Shown here: positions 32,530 through 41,627 of the stretch, piece after piece
How the letters are laid out: each line of letters starts with the position of its first letter
Numbering within the stretch: position 1 is the stretch's first letter
NCBI GenBank assembly: GCA_035632315.1
Contig: DASQGZ010000063.1
Coordinates: 1 to 57,086, forward strand
Length of the DNA stretch: 57,086 nt
Direction: 5' to 3'
Source of the DNA: JAFDZW01 sp035632315
GTDB taxonomy: Bacteria > Bacteroidota > Ignavibacteria > Palsa-1295
Translations under genes and position numbers: made by a program
The notes under the pieces: model-generated
What the model was told of the DNA's origin: nothing
The model's database searches: none
What the model saw: the letters and a program-made list of their open reading frames with translations, nothing else

Positions 32530-33647
32530 AGATTTGTGCAGTCATTATGGCAGGCGGTGTCGGAACACGGTTCTGGCCATATAGCCGCGAAGCCAAGCCA
32601 AAGCAATTGCTCGATGTGCTGCATAAAGGCAGATCACTCTTGCAATTAACGCTCGAACGAACAGCGCTCTTTGCCGATGCTGAAAACACGCTCATCATTA
32701 CAAGTCGCATTCATGTCGAGCCGCTGAAAATGCAGGCACATTCGATCCCGTCTGAAAATATCATCGCCGAACCGTTCGGCAAGAATACTGCACCCTGTAT
32801 CGCACTTGCTGCGAAGATCATTAAAGAGCGGCACGGTGACGATGCGGTAATGGTCGTCCTTCCAGCAGATCATTTGATAAAAAATGAACGTGAATTCACC
32901 AGGCACATCGAACTCGGAATTGATCTCGCATCAAAAACGGGCGGACTTGTGACGCTCGGCATTCATCCAACGCGACCCGAAACAGGATTTGGGTATATCC
33001 AACTTGATGACGAAACATTGTTGCTTCAAGAGCAGATGCCCGGTTTTGCAGAAGCAGAACTTCGTGAAATATTCCGAGCAAAGCGCTTCGCCGAAAAACC
33101 CGACCAAGACACTGCGAGAAGGTTTATCGAATCAGGTGACTTTCTCTGGAATAGCGGGATGTTCATTTGGCGTGTCGATGCGATCGAATCGGCGCTTCGA
33201 ACCTACACCGAAGACATTATGGAGCATATCGATGCGCTTCCGTCTGACCGTGATAAAACATTTCCTGCGCGGTTGCTCGACACCTACAGCAAAGTTCGCG
33301 GAGTTTCGATCGATTATGCGGTGATGGAACACGCAAAGAATGTGTATGTGCTTCGCGGCAGTACCCTTGGTTGGAGCGATGTTGGCAGTTGGGACGAAGT
33401 CTGGCGGCTTTCTGAAAAAGATCTGAATAACAATGTCGTCGATGCCGGTAAAAATATAATCGTTCGACAATCGAAAGGCTGTTTGGCGTTGTCAAATTCT
33501 GACAAACTTATTGTCCTCAGCGGCGTGAATGATCTCGTTGTTGTCGATGCTGGCGATTCGATATTGATCACTCACCGTGATAAAGCTCAGAATGTGAAGG
33601 ACATTGCCGACTACCTCAAGCGCAATGGGCGAAATGAATATTTATAA
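32526..33647 (+). CDS. manC: Mannose-1-phosphate guanylyltransferase
   Basis: A 373-residue nucleotidyltransferase that makes GDP-mannose from mannose-1-phosphate and GTP, a precursor of surface polysaccharides. The nucleotide-binding signature VIMAGGVGTRFWPYSRE is at the N-terminus, followed by KPKQLLDVL, VVLPADHLI, TGFGYIQLD and FAEKPDQDTARRF with the sugar-binding Glu-Lys-Pro. WNSGMFIWRVDAIES is the ManC block, and GWSDVGSWDEVW completes the core. It is the single-domain form without a phosphomannose isomerase extension. The ATG overlaps the alr TGA, and its end overlaps the rlpA start by 14 bases. Confidence 0.95.
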   Translation: MKICAVIMAGGVGTRFWPYSREAKPKQLLDVLHKGRSLLQLTLERTALFADAENTLIITSRIHVEPLKMQAHSIPSENIIAEPFGKNTAPCIALAAKIIKERHGDDAVMVVLPADHLIKNEREFTRHIELGIDLASKTGGLVTLGIHPTRPETGFGYIQLDDETLLLQEQMPGFAEAELREIFRAKRFAEKPDQDTARRFIESGDFLWNSGMFIWRVDAIESALRTYTEDIMEHIDALPSDRDKTFPARLLDTYSKVRGVSIDYAVMEHAKNVYVLRGSTLGWSDVGSWDEVWRLSEKDLNNNVVDAGKNIIVRQSKGCLALSNSDKLIVLSGVNDLVVVDAGDSILITHRDKAQNVKDIADYLKRNGRNEYL

Positions 33648-34029
33648 GCAAAGTGTATTTATCATTGCTGTTTTACTGAGCGCAGCAGTAGCACTTTCAA
33701 GTTGTAGTTCTCCGGTTGTCAAAGCTGGTGCGACACAAGAAGGACTTGCCTCATTTTACGGGAAAGAATTCAATGGCCGAAAAACCTCGAGCGGCGAAAT
33801 TTTCGATATGTATAAGATGACGGCTGCTCATCGGACATATCCTTTCGGCACGATCGTGAGGGTAACTAATTTAAAAGATGGGTCACAAGTCGATGTAAAA
33901 GTTAATGATCGGGGCCCTGTAAAGCCAGAACGTATTATAGATTTATCATATTCGGCAGCTAAGTCAATAGGATTAGATAAGTTAGGACTTGTTCGGGTAC
34001 GATTGGAGGTTTTGGACTGGGGCAAATAA
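33634..34029 (+). CDS. rlpA: RlpA-like lipoprotein (septal ring lytic transglycosylase family)
   Basis: A 131-residue lipoprotein. The ATG at 33634 gives NIYKQSVFIIAVLLSAAVAL and a lipobox LSSC; longer in-frame starts lie inside manC. The double-psi beta barrel is complete: EGLASFYGKEFNGRKTSSGE, IFDMYKMTAAHRTYPFGT, IVRVTNLKDGSQVDVKVNDR, GPVKPERIIDLSYSAAKSIG. The catalytic-type Asp in VNDRGP is present. RlpA proteins cleave or bind denuded glycan at septa. The SPOR domain of E. coli RlpA is missing. It is the last gene of the alr-manC-rlpA overlapping unit. Confidence 0.93.
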   Translation: MNIYKQSVFIIAVLLSAAVALSSCSSPVVKAGATQEGLASFYGKEFNGRKTSSGEIFDMYKMTAAHRTYPFGTIVRVTNLKDGSQVDVKVNDRGPVKPERIIDLSYSAAKSIGLDKLGLVRVRLEVLDWGK

Positions 34030-34122
34030 AAAACAGTTTAAAATGCCGTCTGGGTGTAACAAAACAACGAGTATGGAGTTTATCGGTAGCACAGTTTTAC
34101 GGTTTTTGGAGCAAAATTTGAG

Positions 34123-34130
34123 TATATTTG
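34123..34130 (+). promoter_or_regulatory. TAnnTTTG-type -7 box upstream of tRNA-Arg
   Basis: TATATTTG at 34123-34130, followed by TAG, is the same sequence as in the promoter at 24903. It lies 59 bases before the tRNA. No convincing upstream element is visible at the usual distance. Confidence 0.45.
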
Positions 34131-34188
34131 TAGAACTATACTCAGTCTTGGTGCCGGTATCGTACCGTTAGAATCTGAGGTAGATCGG

Positions 34189-34261
34189 CGCCCGTAGTTC
34201 AACTGGATAGAACGTTGGATTCCGGTTCCAAAGGTTGAGGGTTCAAGTCCTTCCGGGCGCA
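34189..34261 (+). tRNA. tRNA-Arg (anticodon CCG)
   Basis: The acceptor stem is GCGCCCG (34189-34195) pairing with CGGGCGC (34254-34260), with discriminator A at 34261. The D arm is GTTC-AACTGGATA-GAAC, the anticodon arm TTGGA-TTCCGGT-TCCAA with anticodon CCG (codon CGG), and the T arm contains GGTTCAAGTCC. The CCA end is not encoded. All stems are fully paired, so it should be functional. Confidence 0.96.
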
Positions 34262-34301
34262 CTCAATATACCGTTATCGTAAATTGTCACAGTATTAGTA
34301 C

Positions 34302-35033
34302 ATGATCCGTTCACAAAAAAAACTGAGCGAAAACGTCGGGCCCGAAGTACAGGAGTTGACGCAGAGTGAAAAAGTCATTCTGGGTTATCAGAAAACCGCT
34401 TCGTGGGTTCAGACCAACAGTCGTATTGTCATCGGCGGAGCCGTTGTGTTTGTCGCGTTGGTTATTGGATTCTTCATCTGGCATTCGAAACAGCAAGAAG
34501 CATCTGACCGCGCAGAGATCTTATATTCTCGCATCGCCCCCTACTATCGCCAGAACGATTGGCGCAGAGCCATCGACGGCGATCCGTCAAATCGTATTCA
34601 GAACGAGCCGATTGCCGGGCTTCGTCAGATCGCAGCCGATTACGGCTCGACCAAAGCCGGCCAAAGCGCAAAGCTGGCACTCGGAAATTGCTATTATTAT
34701 CTTGGCAAGCTTGACAGTGCATTAATGGCTTTTAGCGATATTTCGACCGATCTGCCCCTTATTAAGGCATCGGCCCAAGCAGGAAAAGCAGCAATTTTAG
34801 AAGATAAGGGTAACAAAGCTGACGCGGCGAAGTTATTCTTGTCAGCCGCATCGGTAGAACAGGTTAATCCCCTGAATGCCGATTACTCGTATGCCGCTGC
34901 CCGCGATCTCGAACAGGCAGGAAATAAAGACGAAGCGGTAAAAGTGTATCGTAAGATATTGGAAGACTATCAAGGTACATACTTCGATGACGGTGCAAAA
35001 CGCGCGCTCATCAGGCTTAATGTTCCGCTATGA
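34302..35033 (+). CDS. Membrane-anchored TPR protein (YfgM-like plan)
   Basis: A 243-residue protein with a cytoplasmic N-terminus (SENVGPEVQELTQSEKVILG), one transmembrane helix (IVIGGAVVFVALVIGFFIW, about residues 43-61) and a C-terminal TPR region. Repeats are visible in LALGNCYYYLGKLDSALMAF, AQAGKAAILEDKGNKADAAK and AAARDLEQAGNKDEAVKVYR. The plan is that of YfgM-like proteins, which help chaperones at the Sec translocon, but the sequence alone does not prove orthology. It lies 40 bases after the tRNA and 104 or more bases before the big secreted-protein cluster. Confidence 0.85.
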   Translation: MIRSQKKLSENVGPEVQELTQSEKVILGYQKTASWVQTNSRIVIGGAVVFVALVIGFFIWHSKQQEASDRAEILYSRIAPYYRQNDWRRAIDGDPSNRIQNEPIAGLRQIAADYGSTKAGQSAKLALGNCYYYLGKLDSALMAFSDISTDLPLIKASAQAGKAAILEDKGNKADAAKLFLSAASVEQVNPLNADYSYAAARDLEQAGNKDEAVKVYRKILEDYQGTYFDDGAKRALIRLNVPL

Positions 35034-35042
35034 TTTATTCCG

Positions 35043-35050
35043 TATATTTG
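35043..35050 (+). promoter_or_regulatory. TAnnTTTG-type -7 box of the secreted-protein cluster
   Basis: TATATTTG at 35043-35050, just after the stop of the TPR gene, is the likely -7 box for the run of T9SS-secreted proteins that begins at 35257. The upstream box is weak. Confidence 0.5.
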
Positions 35051-35256
35051 CAATACAAAATTGTAACTTACGGAGAAACCGGTGTCTTTGATGCCGGCGT
35101 AACTGTTTTAATAACAATACGATAACAAGGAAAATCGTGACAATGACGAACGAGCGAGCCAAAATGAACCCGGCGCAAGATAGTTTGCGCGAGGAAAAAA
35201 GTTTAAATCAAAAAAGTTTTTTGTCGATCCGTAATTTACTCACTCACGGAGGAAGT

Positions 35257-38200
35257 ATGCAGCGTTTACTAGTCGCATTTTTGTTCTCACTCGTATTCTT
35301 GGGCATTGCTCAGGAATCGCAGGCGCAACGCATCGTTGATGTCAGCGGGTATTTGACCGCCGGCAACACGAGAACGTTCTATTCTCGTACGCCGAACAAT
35401 AGCAATACCGATACGATCTATCGTATATCCGGAAATTATAGTATTTCCGGCAGGCTCGTCATCCAAGAAGGCGCCGAAGTGCATTTCTTGCCGGGTGGAC
35501 GCATCGTCGATTCCGTCGGCGGTAAGATCATTGCGAACGGATTTTCCGGACTGCAGCGCCGCATTCAAATCCGCGGTATCAATATCAATGGCAACTCCTA
35601 TGAATGGGGACATATCCTTGTTCTGCCCGGAGCTGACTCAGTATTCTTTACGAACGTGCGGTTCGCATTTTTCCGTAAGAAAGAGTCGATTGACAATCAA
35701 TTGCTCTTTGGTACTGCTGATGCTCCAGGCAATCCGATGCTGACCAATTCGCTCGCGTTAATGCGTGCATCGAATGGAAGCGGTGCAGTCATTTGTACTT
35801 TCTCTGCGAGAACCTGGCTCTACGACATTATTGTCGACAGCTGCCAAGCAATTTATCGCGGCGGCGCATTTGCATTTATGCAGGCCCCGTCGAACTCGTA
35901 TTTCCCCGGTGATGACGGCCGTTTCGCGATGGTCAATCACCAGGTGCGTAAGCTACTTATTCGCGACACGCGCGTCTTTAATGAGACCGCAACTCCCAAT
36001 AGTCATGCTCGTTGGGCAGATACCGGCGCTTACGGCGGTGCGATCTATATGTCAGCGCGCCTCGGCGCGACGACGAGCGATTATCGCTCTTGCTTCCTCG
36101 GTTACACTGATTCGAATCTTTATCCGATGGGTATCCCGGCAAACTTGCCGAAGAATGTTGACAGTATGCAGTTCGAACGCTGCACAGTCAACAATCCTGC
36201 ACAATCTCAAGGTACATTGCAGCAGCAAGCCTACGGCGGCGCGCTGTATGTTGGTGATTTTACCGGACTGACAACGATGCTTATCGGTTGCAATACCGAT
36301 AGTGCGATCGCTGCCTCGGGCGACCAGAATATGCGCGGCGGCGCTATCTATGTCAGTAAGACGTCGTCAGATCCCATCTGGACTGCTCCTCCGAGCCCGC
36401 TTAATCGTCGTCCCGGACTTGCTATCATCAAGCGTGCTCGTTTCCTCGGCAACGTTGCCGGTATGGGCGGCGCAATCTTTATGGATTGGCAGAATAACGG
36501 CGGCACGGGCGCGGCACCTGGTAATGGTGTTCAGAACGGCTCGATGCTCAATATCGATGGCGAAAATATCGTTCAGGTTTCCCCGTTCGTTCTTCGTGAC
36601 TCCGGCAATATCGAGTTTAATAGTAATACCGCGTATTACGAAGGCGGTGCCATTTATCAGAACTGGTACACCTATATTACCGGCTACCTCGAGCCGTCAA
36701 CGAAAATTCTTCCGCTCTTCGACTCTGTCGAAATGCGTGTGAAGTTTGCGAACAATGCGGCTGGTGTTGCCGGCGGTTCGATCTATTTGAATCCGAATGC
36801 AAATCCGGACATTCAAAGCAAGCGCGTATGGCACATTGCCAACTTTGTCGATCCGTCCGATCCGCGTATTGCTCGTCCGCAGTACTATGACTTTGTCAAA
36901 GGCGGCGGCGCAGAGTTCATTGGCACGCGCGATACGGCGTACGCAGTCGAATACTTCCGCAACTATGTTCACGGCGGAAATGGCGGTGCGGTGTATATGA
37001 ACATGGGACAGACCGGTCCCGGCATATTCGCTTATAATCGCTTTATGTGCGAAGATAAGTATCTTGCATCGAATCCCGCATATCTCAACTGGGTCAATGG
37101 TATCACGCTCACAAACGGCGGCTCAGGCTATACGTCGGCTCCGTCAGTGATCATTACCAATGGTGCAAACGACAATACCGGCGTTGGCGCAACGGCAGTT
37201 GCGTTTGTTAACGGTGGTGCGGTTACCGGAATTTTCATCACTAATCCCGGTATAGGCTATACGCAGACTCCGATCGTTTCGATCATTGGTGGCGGTGGCA
37301 TCGGTGCAACGGCAACGGCTACGATTACTAATATCATTCCGCCGATGCCGTTCGATAAGCGCGAGCTTACTCGCTTTATCGAGAACGTTGCAACGGTTTC
37401 TGTCAGCAACGATTCGGTTGCACTCGAGAATCGTACCGGTCGCGGCGGCGGACTTTATGTTGATATCAATAATTCACTCAGCCCACTCGTCCTGCTTGAT
37501 ACACTTATTATGAGCCGTGTCCGCTTCGAGCATAATGAAGCCTTTACCGGATCTGCTATCCATTCCGATAACTATCGTTTGCAGATCACGGCGAATCAAA
37601 CGCTTGTTGCGAATAATCTTTCGACGAGTGCGCACAGCGCGTCTGTCGATCTCGAAAATCCGAACAAAAATAACCCGGGCGATCCGAATGCAGGTGCAAC
37701 GATCTGGGCAGACTTTGAAGGCCCGGCGCCGCAGTATGAGTCGAACTCGCGTGGTAACGCAGTTTATGATAACAGCGCCCGTTACGTCTTGCGCGAGCCG
37801 GATGGCCCGCATGGTTTTGGCGGCGTTGATACGCTTCGCGGAAACTTCTGGGGCGAGACGGCTCCGGATCTGATCACGCAGCTCCCGACGCTCCCGATTG
37901 GCGCGATCCAAAGCACGTTCTTTATTGATTATTACAATGCGTCATGCTTCCGTAATGTCTATGAGCCGAATCAGCCGCCGAACGGACCGTATTCATACGT
38001 TCCGATCGGTACGATTCCCGATACGCTTCTCTTCGAAGGTCGCATTTATGACATCTTCGATAAGGGACTTGATATCAAGACCGTAGATTACAGCAATCGT
38101 CGTCTGGCGATCGCCGAAGCATTCTCACTCGGCTTGCCGACTGACATCGGTTTTGCAAGTAATAACCACACCGGTATCCACCGCTGGACACGTGACATCT

Positions 38201-41200
38201 TTGAAAAAGATCCGGTGTATCTTGCAAAGATTCATCAGTACCAGGCGCAATTTATCGGACCGCATCCGATCGGTTATCCGCTGTTCTTGACGGCAGATGT
38301 CGATGTCGCGGATCGCAATCGTGATAAATACGCCCGTAATTATACCGACGTGATCGTGCTCAATGAGACAACGAACGAATTCGTCCGTGTCAATTTGAAA
38401 GAGGAGTTTACTGACCATACGGATTCAGCGTCATTCCCATATCGCGGACGCCTTGATTTCGTGCCGGATTCTTCGACAGCGCTTCGCACGCCGTTCAATC
38501 GTGCAAAAGTGTTCTGGAGCCCGACACTTATTCGTCCGTCTAACGCAACCTATTTTGAAATAGCGCGCGCTGCAAAGCTTGAAGACAGTGCTGCCCTTGA
38601 CGGTCGTGCGTATAAGCTCGACCCGTCACAGCTGCAAAATTCAAATATCAGCGGTGCTGACTCGATTCCGACGATCGGGCTTGGTACCGGTCTTGGTGCG
38701 CCGCAAACATTGTGGTATGCCGGCGAACGCTACCATACGCTTCCGGTACGCCCGGGCGATGTGATCGCGGTCTTCAGCCGCACTCAGTTGTGGAAATACG
38801 GCTTCGCCGGTGCAAAATCCCGCGGACTCGAATTCCCGATTGGCGACGTCCTGCCCCCAGGTTGGGCTGGTGATGTTCCTGGCCTTATGGCTGACACATT
38901 ATATCCGAATGACCTCTTCGTTCACGAGGACAATGTGTACGTGCCATACAGCTCGAGCCAAAACTTGAATAATGTCATGTTCCGTATTGGCGGCTGGGAT
39001 CCGAACGGATTCTACGATCCGCGTTGGTTATGGAATCCATACTATACAATGCTCGATTATTCGGTGACATTCGCCGGTATGGACTCGATCAACTTCCGCT
39101 CACCGTGGTGGATCAATCGTGATACCGTCCGCAATGTGAATCCGGGCGGCGGATCGAACGGATACATTCAATTGTGGGGTACGCCGCATAATCCGGACGT
39201 CGTTCCGGGTGGCGAACCTGTCCATGTCGTGATGACCAATTGGCCGCCGAACAAGCGTTCGGAACACTTGCTGCTCGATTCGTTGACGACCTCGGGCCCG
39301 ATTCCCCCATACAATAATCATACGGCTGCAGATCTTGGTAATCATCCGGATACGCTTTCAATGTGGATCTATCCGCAGTACTTTAATTGCCCGCAAGGCT
39401 TCTTGAGTGATACGATCGATATCCGTCGCACTTCAAGTGTGTATGATTTCCGTATCTTCGTTAAGGACAGCTTGCCCGTCTTCACGACCAATCCGGCTTC
39501 CGGATGTGACGGCACAGCAAACTTGACTGATAGCTTGCGCTTCGATTATGATATCCAGACGGATGACGAAACCGAAGACTCGACAACGGCTGCTTATACT
39601 GATTCAGTATCTCTAGCATTGCATGGAGATCACAGCTTGGCTTGGGATTTCCGTTATGGCAGAACTTCTTATAGTGGAGTTGTCGTACCGTTGTGGCTTA
39701 AGGCGGCAATAGCCAATCCGAAGTTCAAAACGAAGGGTATTATCCATGTTGCGATCGATTCAGCGACAGCATACAATATGCTGACGCCGGTGCCGCAGGT
39801 CAATACTGAACTCTTGCTCGATACGATCGTATCGGTGCAGGCAGATGACGGACATTCCGGGAAGACATTGCAACAATGGCATGCGATGATCAACGTCGAG
39901 CCGAAGATCTTGACGACAAGCTTGCCGAATGCAAAAGAGGATTCTGATTACAGTGGCTACGCAAAGGACACATCGCTCCTTCGCCGCATCAAGATCTTCG
40001 ATGCAAACTTCGGCGATACGCATACGTTTACGCTTCTGTACGAAGGCCAGACCGATACCATTTATCGTGACGAGCGCTATAAGACCGGTAAGCAAGCCAT
40101 CAAAGGTACGACCCCGGCATGGTTGCAGATCAACCCCGTCTCCGGTGTGCTCTCCGGCGTGCCTGGGGTAACGGACGCACCGCGTGCTCCGGGTCTCTGC
40201 GGCGGACCGGACACGGTCACTGTCATCGTGATGGATCAATGCGGTCTTACCGCTTGGGCTCAGCTCATGCTCAATGTCGATTCGACAGAGCATCAGCCAA
40301 ACTTCTTGCGCGGACCGCGTACGATCTGCGTGCAGAATAAGACCAACTGGTGCGATACGATCCCGATCCACGATCACGACCTGCTTCGCACATGCGGACC
40401 GGACAGCCTCGCATTTAATGTACGAGTCTATAATAGTGTGACCGGCATAGCATTGACCGGCTGGACTGTGACTCCGCTCTTCACCGACGGACAGACGCAG
40501 AAGAGCGACACCGGCATGATCTCGGTATGCGGCCAGTTCAATCTTGACGATACCTACTTTGGAAAGAATCCGCCGGATCCGATCTATATCTCGGTTGCGG
40601 TTGATGACGGTCATGGCAACTTTGATACGTTGACCTACCATGTGTACGTCGGCGACATTCCGTCGTTCGAGTGCCCGGTCTATGTATCAAACAAGGCTGT
40701 TGATACGACCCATCCGAAATCGGATGTCCAGCGTCTGTGCTTCGGCGCAGGCCGCTACGGTACCGATTCGCTTGACATTCGTTATTGCGAGTTTGAAATT
40801 CCGTCAGCTCCCAATTCGTCAGTCTTTGATGCTCGCTGGGAATATCCTGTCGGCGGCTCACTTAAGGGCGGATATATCGATGTTCGTCAGGACATTGATA
40901 CGCTTGTGACCCCGATCACATGGCAGATTCGCTTTAACGCAGGCTCTGACCAAGGCCCGAACGGATTCTATTATCCGATCCATATTTGCTGGAGACCGAG
41001 CTGTCTCGATAATACGGGTAATCTCAAAGGTAATTTCTACCTCAGGCATCCGTTCACATCGAGCGAGTTCTCGATCAATATGAAGACCGGCAAGGGCCCG
41101 ATCAACAACGCCAGCTATACGCTTATGAGTGTTGGCAATGATTCGCTCTGTCTCGAGATTCGTAACACGGGTCTGAGCAATGCGCTCATTGTTTATCAGG

Positions 41201-41514
41201 GACCGCGCAGTGGAGTCGAAACTTCAGTTGCTCCAACGTTCTCGTTAGAGCCGAACAATCCGAATCCATTCGTCTCGAGCACAACGATTCATTTTGGTGT
41301 TGCCGAGCCGTCGAATGTCAAACTTGAGATCTATGATATCAAGGGTTCACTCGTTCGTACGCTTGTCAATGAGTTCATCAATGCAGCCGGCAGCTATCCG
41401 GCGGTATGGGATGGCCTCGATGCCAGCGGAAATGCTGTTGCTGACGGCGCGTACGTCTGTAAGATGACAGCAGGCGCTTATACGTCAACCATTAAAATGA
41501 CGTTGACCAGATAA
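35257..41514 (+). CDS. Giant T9SS-exported beta-helix protein with Pmp-like FxxN/GGAI repeats
   Basis: A 2085-residue protein. The ATG at 35257 follows the ribosome binding site GGAGGA (35248-35253) and starts a signal peptide MQRLLVAFLFSLVFLGIAQ cut near SQAQ; an ATG at 35137 or 35143 would add about 40 residues. Residues about 100-800 are a right-handed beta helix. Repeats such as YGGAIYMS, YGGALYVG, RGGAIYVS, MGGAIFMDW, EGGAIYQNW, GGSIYLN, NGGAVYMN and GGGLYVD, with FNSN, FANN and FLGN before them, match the Pmp-type FxxN/GGAI pattern. Two GGSGYTSAP / GIGYTQTP segments lie near residue 640-690. Putative Ig-like modules occur later (LQINPVSGVLSGVPG). The end has a T9SS type A domain: PNNPNPF, LEIYDIKGSLVRTL, DGLDASGNAVADGAY. 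Confidence 0.9.
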   Translation: MQRLLVAFLFSLVFLGIAQESQAQRIVDVSGYLTAGNTRTFYSRTPNNSNTDTIYRISGNYSISGRLVIQEGAEVHFLPGGRIVDSVGGKIIANGFSGLQRRIQIRGININGNSYEWGHILVLPGADSVFFTNVRFAFFRKKESIDNQLLFGTADAPGNPMLTNSLALMRASNGSGAVICTFSARTWLYDIIVDSCQAIYRGGAFAFMQAPSNSYFPGDDGRFAMVNHQVRKLLIRDTRVFNETATPNSHARWADTGAYGGAIYMSARLGATTSDYRSCFLGYTDSNLYPMGIPANLPKNVDSMQFERCTVNNPAQSQGTLQQQAYGGALYVGDFTGLTTMLIGCNTDSAIAASGDQNMRGGAIYVSKTSSDPIWTAPPSPLNRRPGLAIIKRARFLGNVAGMGGAIFMDWQNNGGTGAAPGNGVQNGSMLNIDGENIVQVSPFVLRDSGNIEFNSNTAYYEGGAIYQNWYTYITGYLEPSTKILPLFDSVEMRVKFANNAAGVAGGSIYLNPNANPDIQSKRVWHIANFVDPSDPRIARPQYYDFVKGGGAEFIGTRDTAYAVEYFRNYVHGGNGGAVYMNMGQTGPGIFAYNRFMCEDKYLASNPAYLNWVNGITLTNGGSGYTSAPSVIITNGANDNTGVGATAVAFVNGGAVTGIFITNPGIGYTQTPIVSIIGGGGIGATATATITNIIPPMPFDKRELTRFIENVATVSVSNDSVALENRTGRGGGLYVDINNSLSPLVLLDTLIMSRVRFEHNEAFTGSAIHSDNYRLQITANQTLVANNLSTSAHSASVDLENPNKNNPGDPNAGATIWADFEGPAPQYESNSRGNAVYDNSARYVLREPDGPHGFGGVDTLRGNFWGETAPDLITQLPTLPIGAIQSTFFIDYYNASCFRNVYEPNQPPNGPYSYVPIGTIPDTLLFEGRIYDIFDKGLDIKTVDYSNRRLAIAEAFSLGLPTDIGFASNNHTGIHRWTRDIFEKDPVYLAKIHQYQAQFIGPHPIGYPLFLTADVDVADRNRDKYARNYTDVIVLNETTNEFVRVNLKEEFTDHTDSASFPYRGRLDFVPDSSTALRTPFNRAKVFWSPTLIRPSNATYFEIARAAKLEDSAALDGRAYKLDPSQLQNSNISGADSIPTIGLGTGLGAPQTLWYAGERYHTLPVRPGDVIAVFSRTQLWKYGFAGAKSRGLEFPIGDVLPPGWAGDVPGLMADTLYPNDLFVHEDNVYVPYSSSQNLNNVMFRIGGWDPNGFYDPRWLWNPYYTMLDYSVTFAGMDSINFRSPWWINRDTVRNVNPGGGSNGYIQLWGTPHNPDVVPGGEPVHVVMTNWPPNKRSEHLLLDSLTTSGPIPPYNNHTAADLGNHPDTLSMWIYPQYFNCPQGFLSDTIDIRRTSSVYDFRIFVKDSLPVFTTNPASGCDGTANLTDSLRFDYDIQTDDETEDSTTAAYTDSVSLALHGDHSLAWDFRYGRTSYSGVVVPLWLKAAIANPKFKTKGIIHVAIDSATAYNMLTPVPQVNTELLLDTIVSVQADDGHSGKTLQQWHAMINVEPKILTTSLPNAKEDSDYSGYAKDTSLLRRIKIFDANFGDTHTFTLLYEGQTDTIYRDERYKTGKQAIKGTTPAWLQINPVSGVLSGVPGVTDAPRAPGLCGGPDTVTVIVMDQCGLTAWAQLMLNVDSTEHQPNFLRGPRTICVQNKTNWCDTIPIHDHDLLRTCGPDSLAFNVRVYNSVTGIALTGWTVTPLFTDGQTQKSDTGMISVCGQFNLDDTYFGKNPPDPIYISVAVDDGHGNFDTLTYHVYVGDIPSFECPVYVSNKAVDTTHPKSDVQRLCFGAGRYGTDSLDIRYCEFEIPSAPNSSVFDARWEYPVGGSLKGGYIDVRQDIDTLVTPITWQIRFNAGSDQGPNGFYYPIHICWRPSCLDNTGNLKGNFYLRHPFTSSEFSINMKTGKGPINNASYTLMSVGNDSLCLEIRNTGLSNALIVYQGPRSGVETSVAPTFSLEPNNPNPFVSSTTIHFGVAEPSNVKLEIYDIKGSLVRTLVNEFINAAGSYPAVWDGLDASGNAVADGAYVCKMTAGAYTSTIKMTLTR

Positions 41515-41529
41515 TATTGCAAACGATCT

Positions 41530-41562
41530 GATGCGGAGCGGTGTAACAATCCTCTCCGCATC
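41530..41562 (+). repeat. Intercistronic hairpin
   Basis: GATGCGGAG (41530-41538) and CTCCGCATC (41554-41562) can pair. No T-run follows, so it may stabilise or process the polycistronic message rather than end it. Confidence 0.7.
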
Positions 41563-41627
41563 GGGTTGATAACAGAGTAAGGTTTTAATAATAATAGTGT
41601 GTCAATTTCTCTAAGGAGATAAAAAAT

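Noticed and set aside
34080..34262. A minus-strand open frame (MRPEGLEPSTFGTGIQ...) covering the tRNA
   Set aside because: This is the well-known spurious translation of the strand opposite a tRNA; the tRNA-Arg itself explains the sequence.
39760..40641. A 293-residue frame antisense to the giant beta-helix gene
   Set aside because: It is an antisense shadow of a well-supported gene, with Arg/His/Cys-rich low-quality composition.
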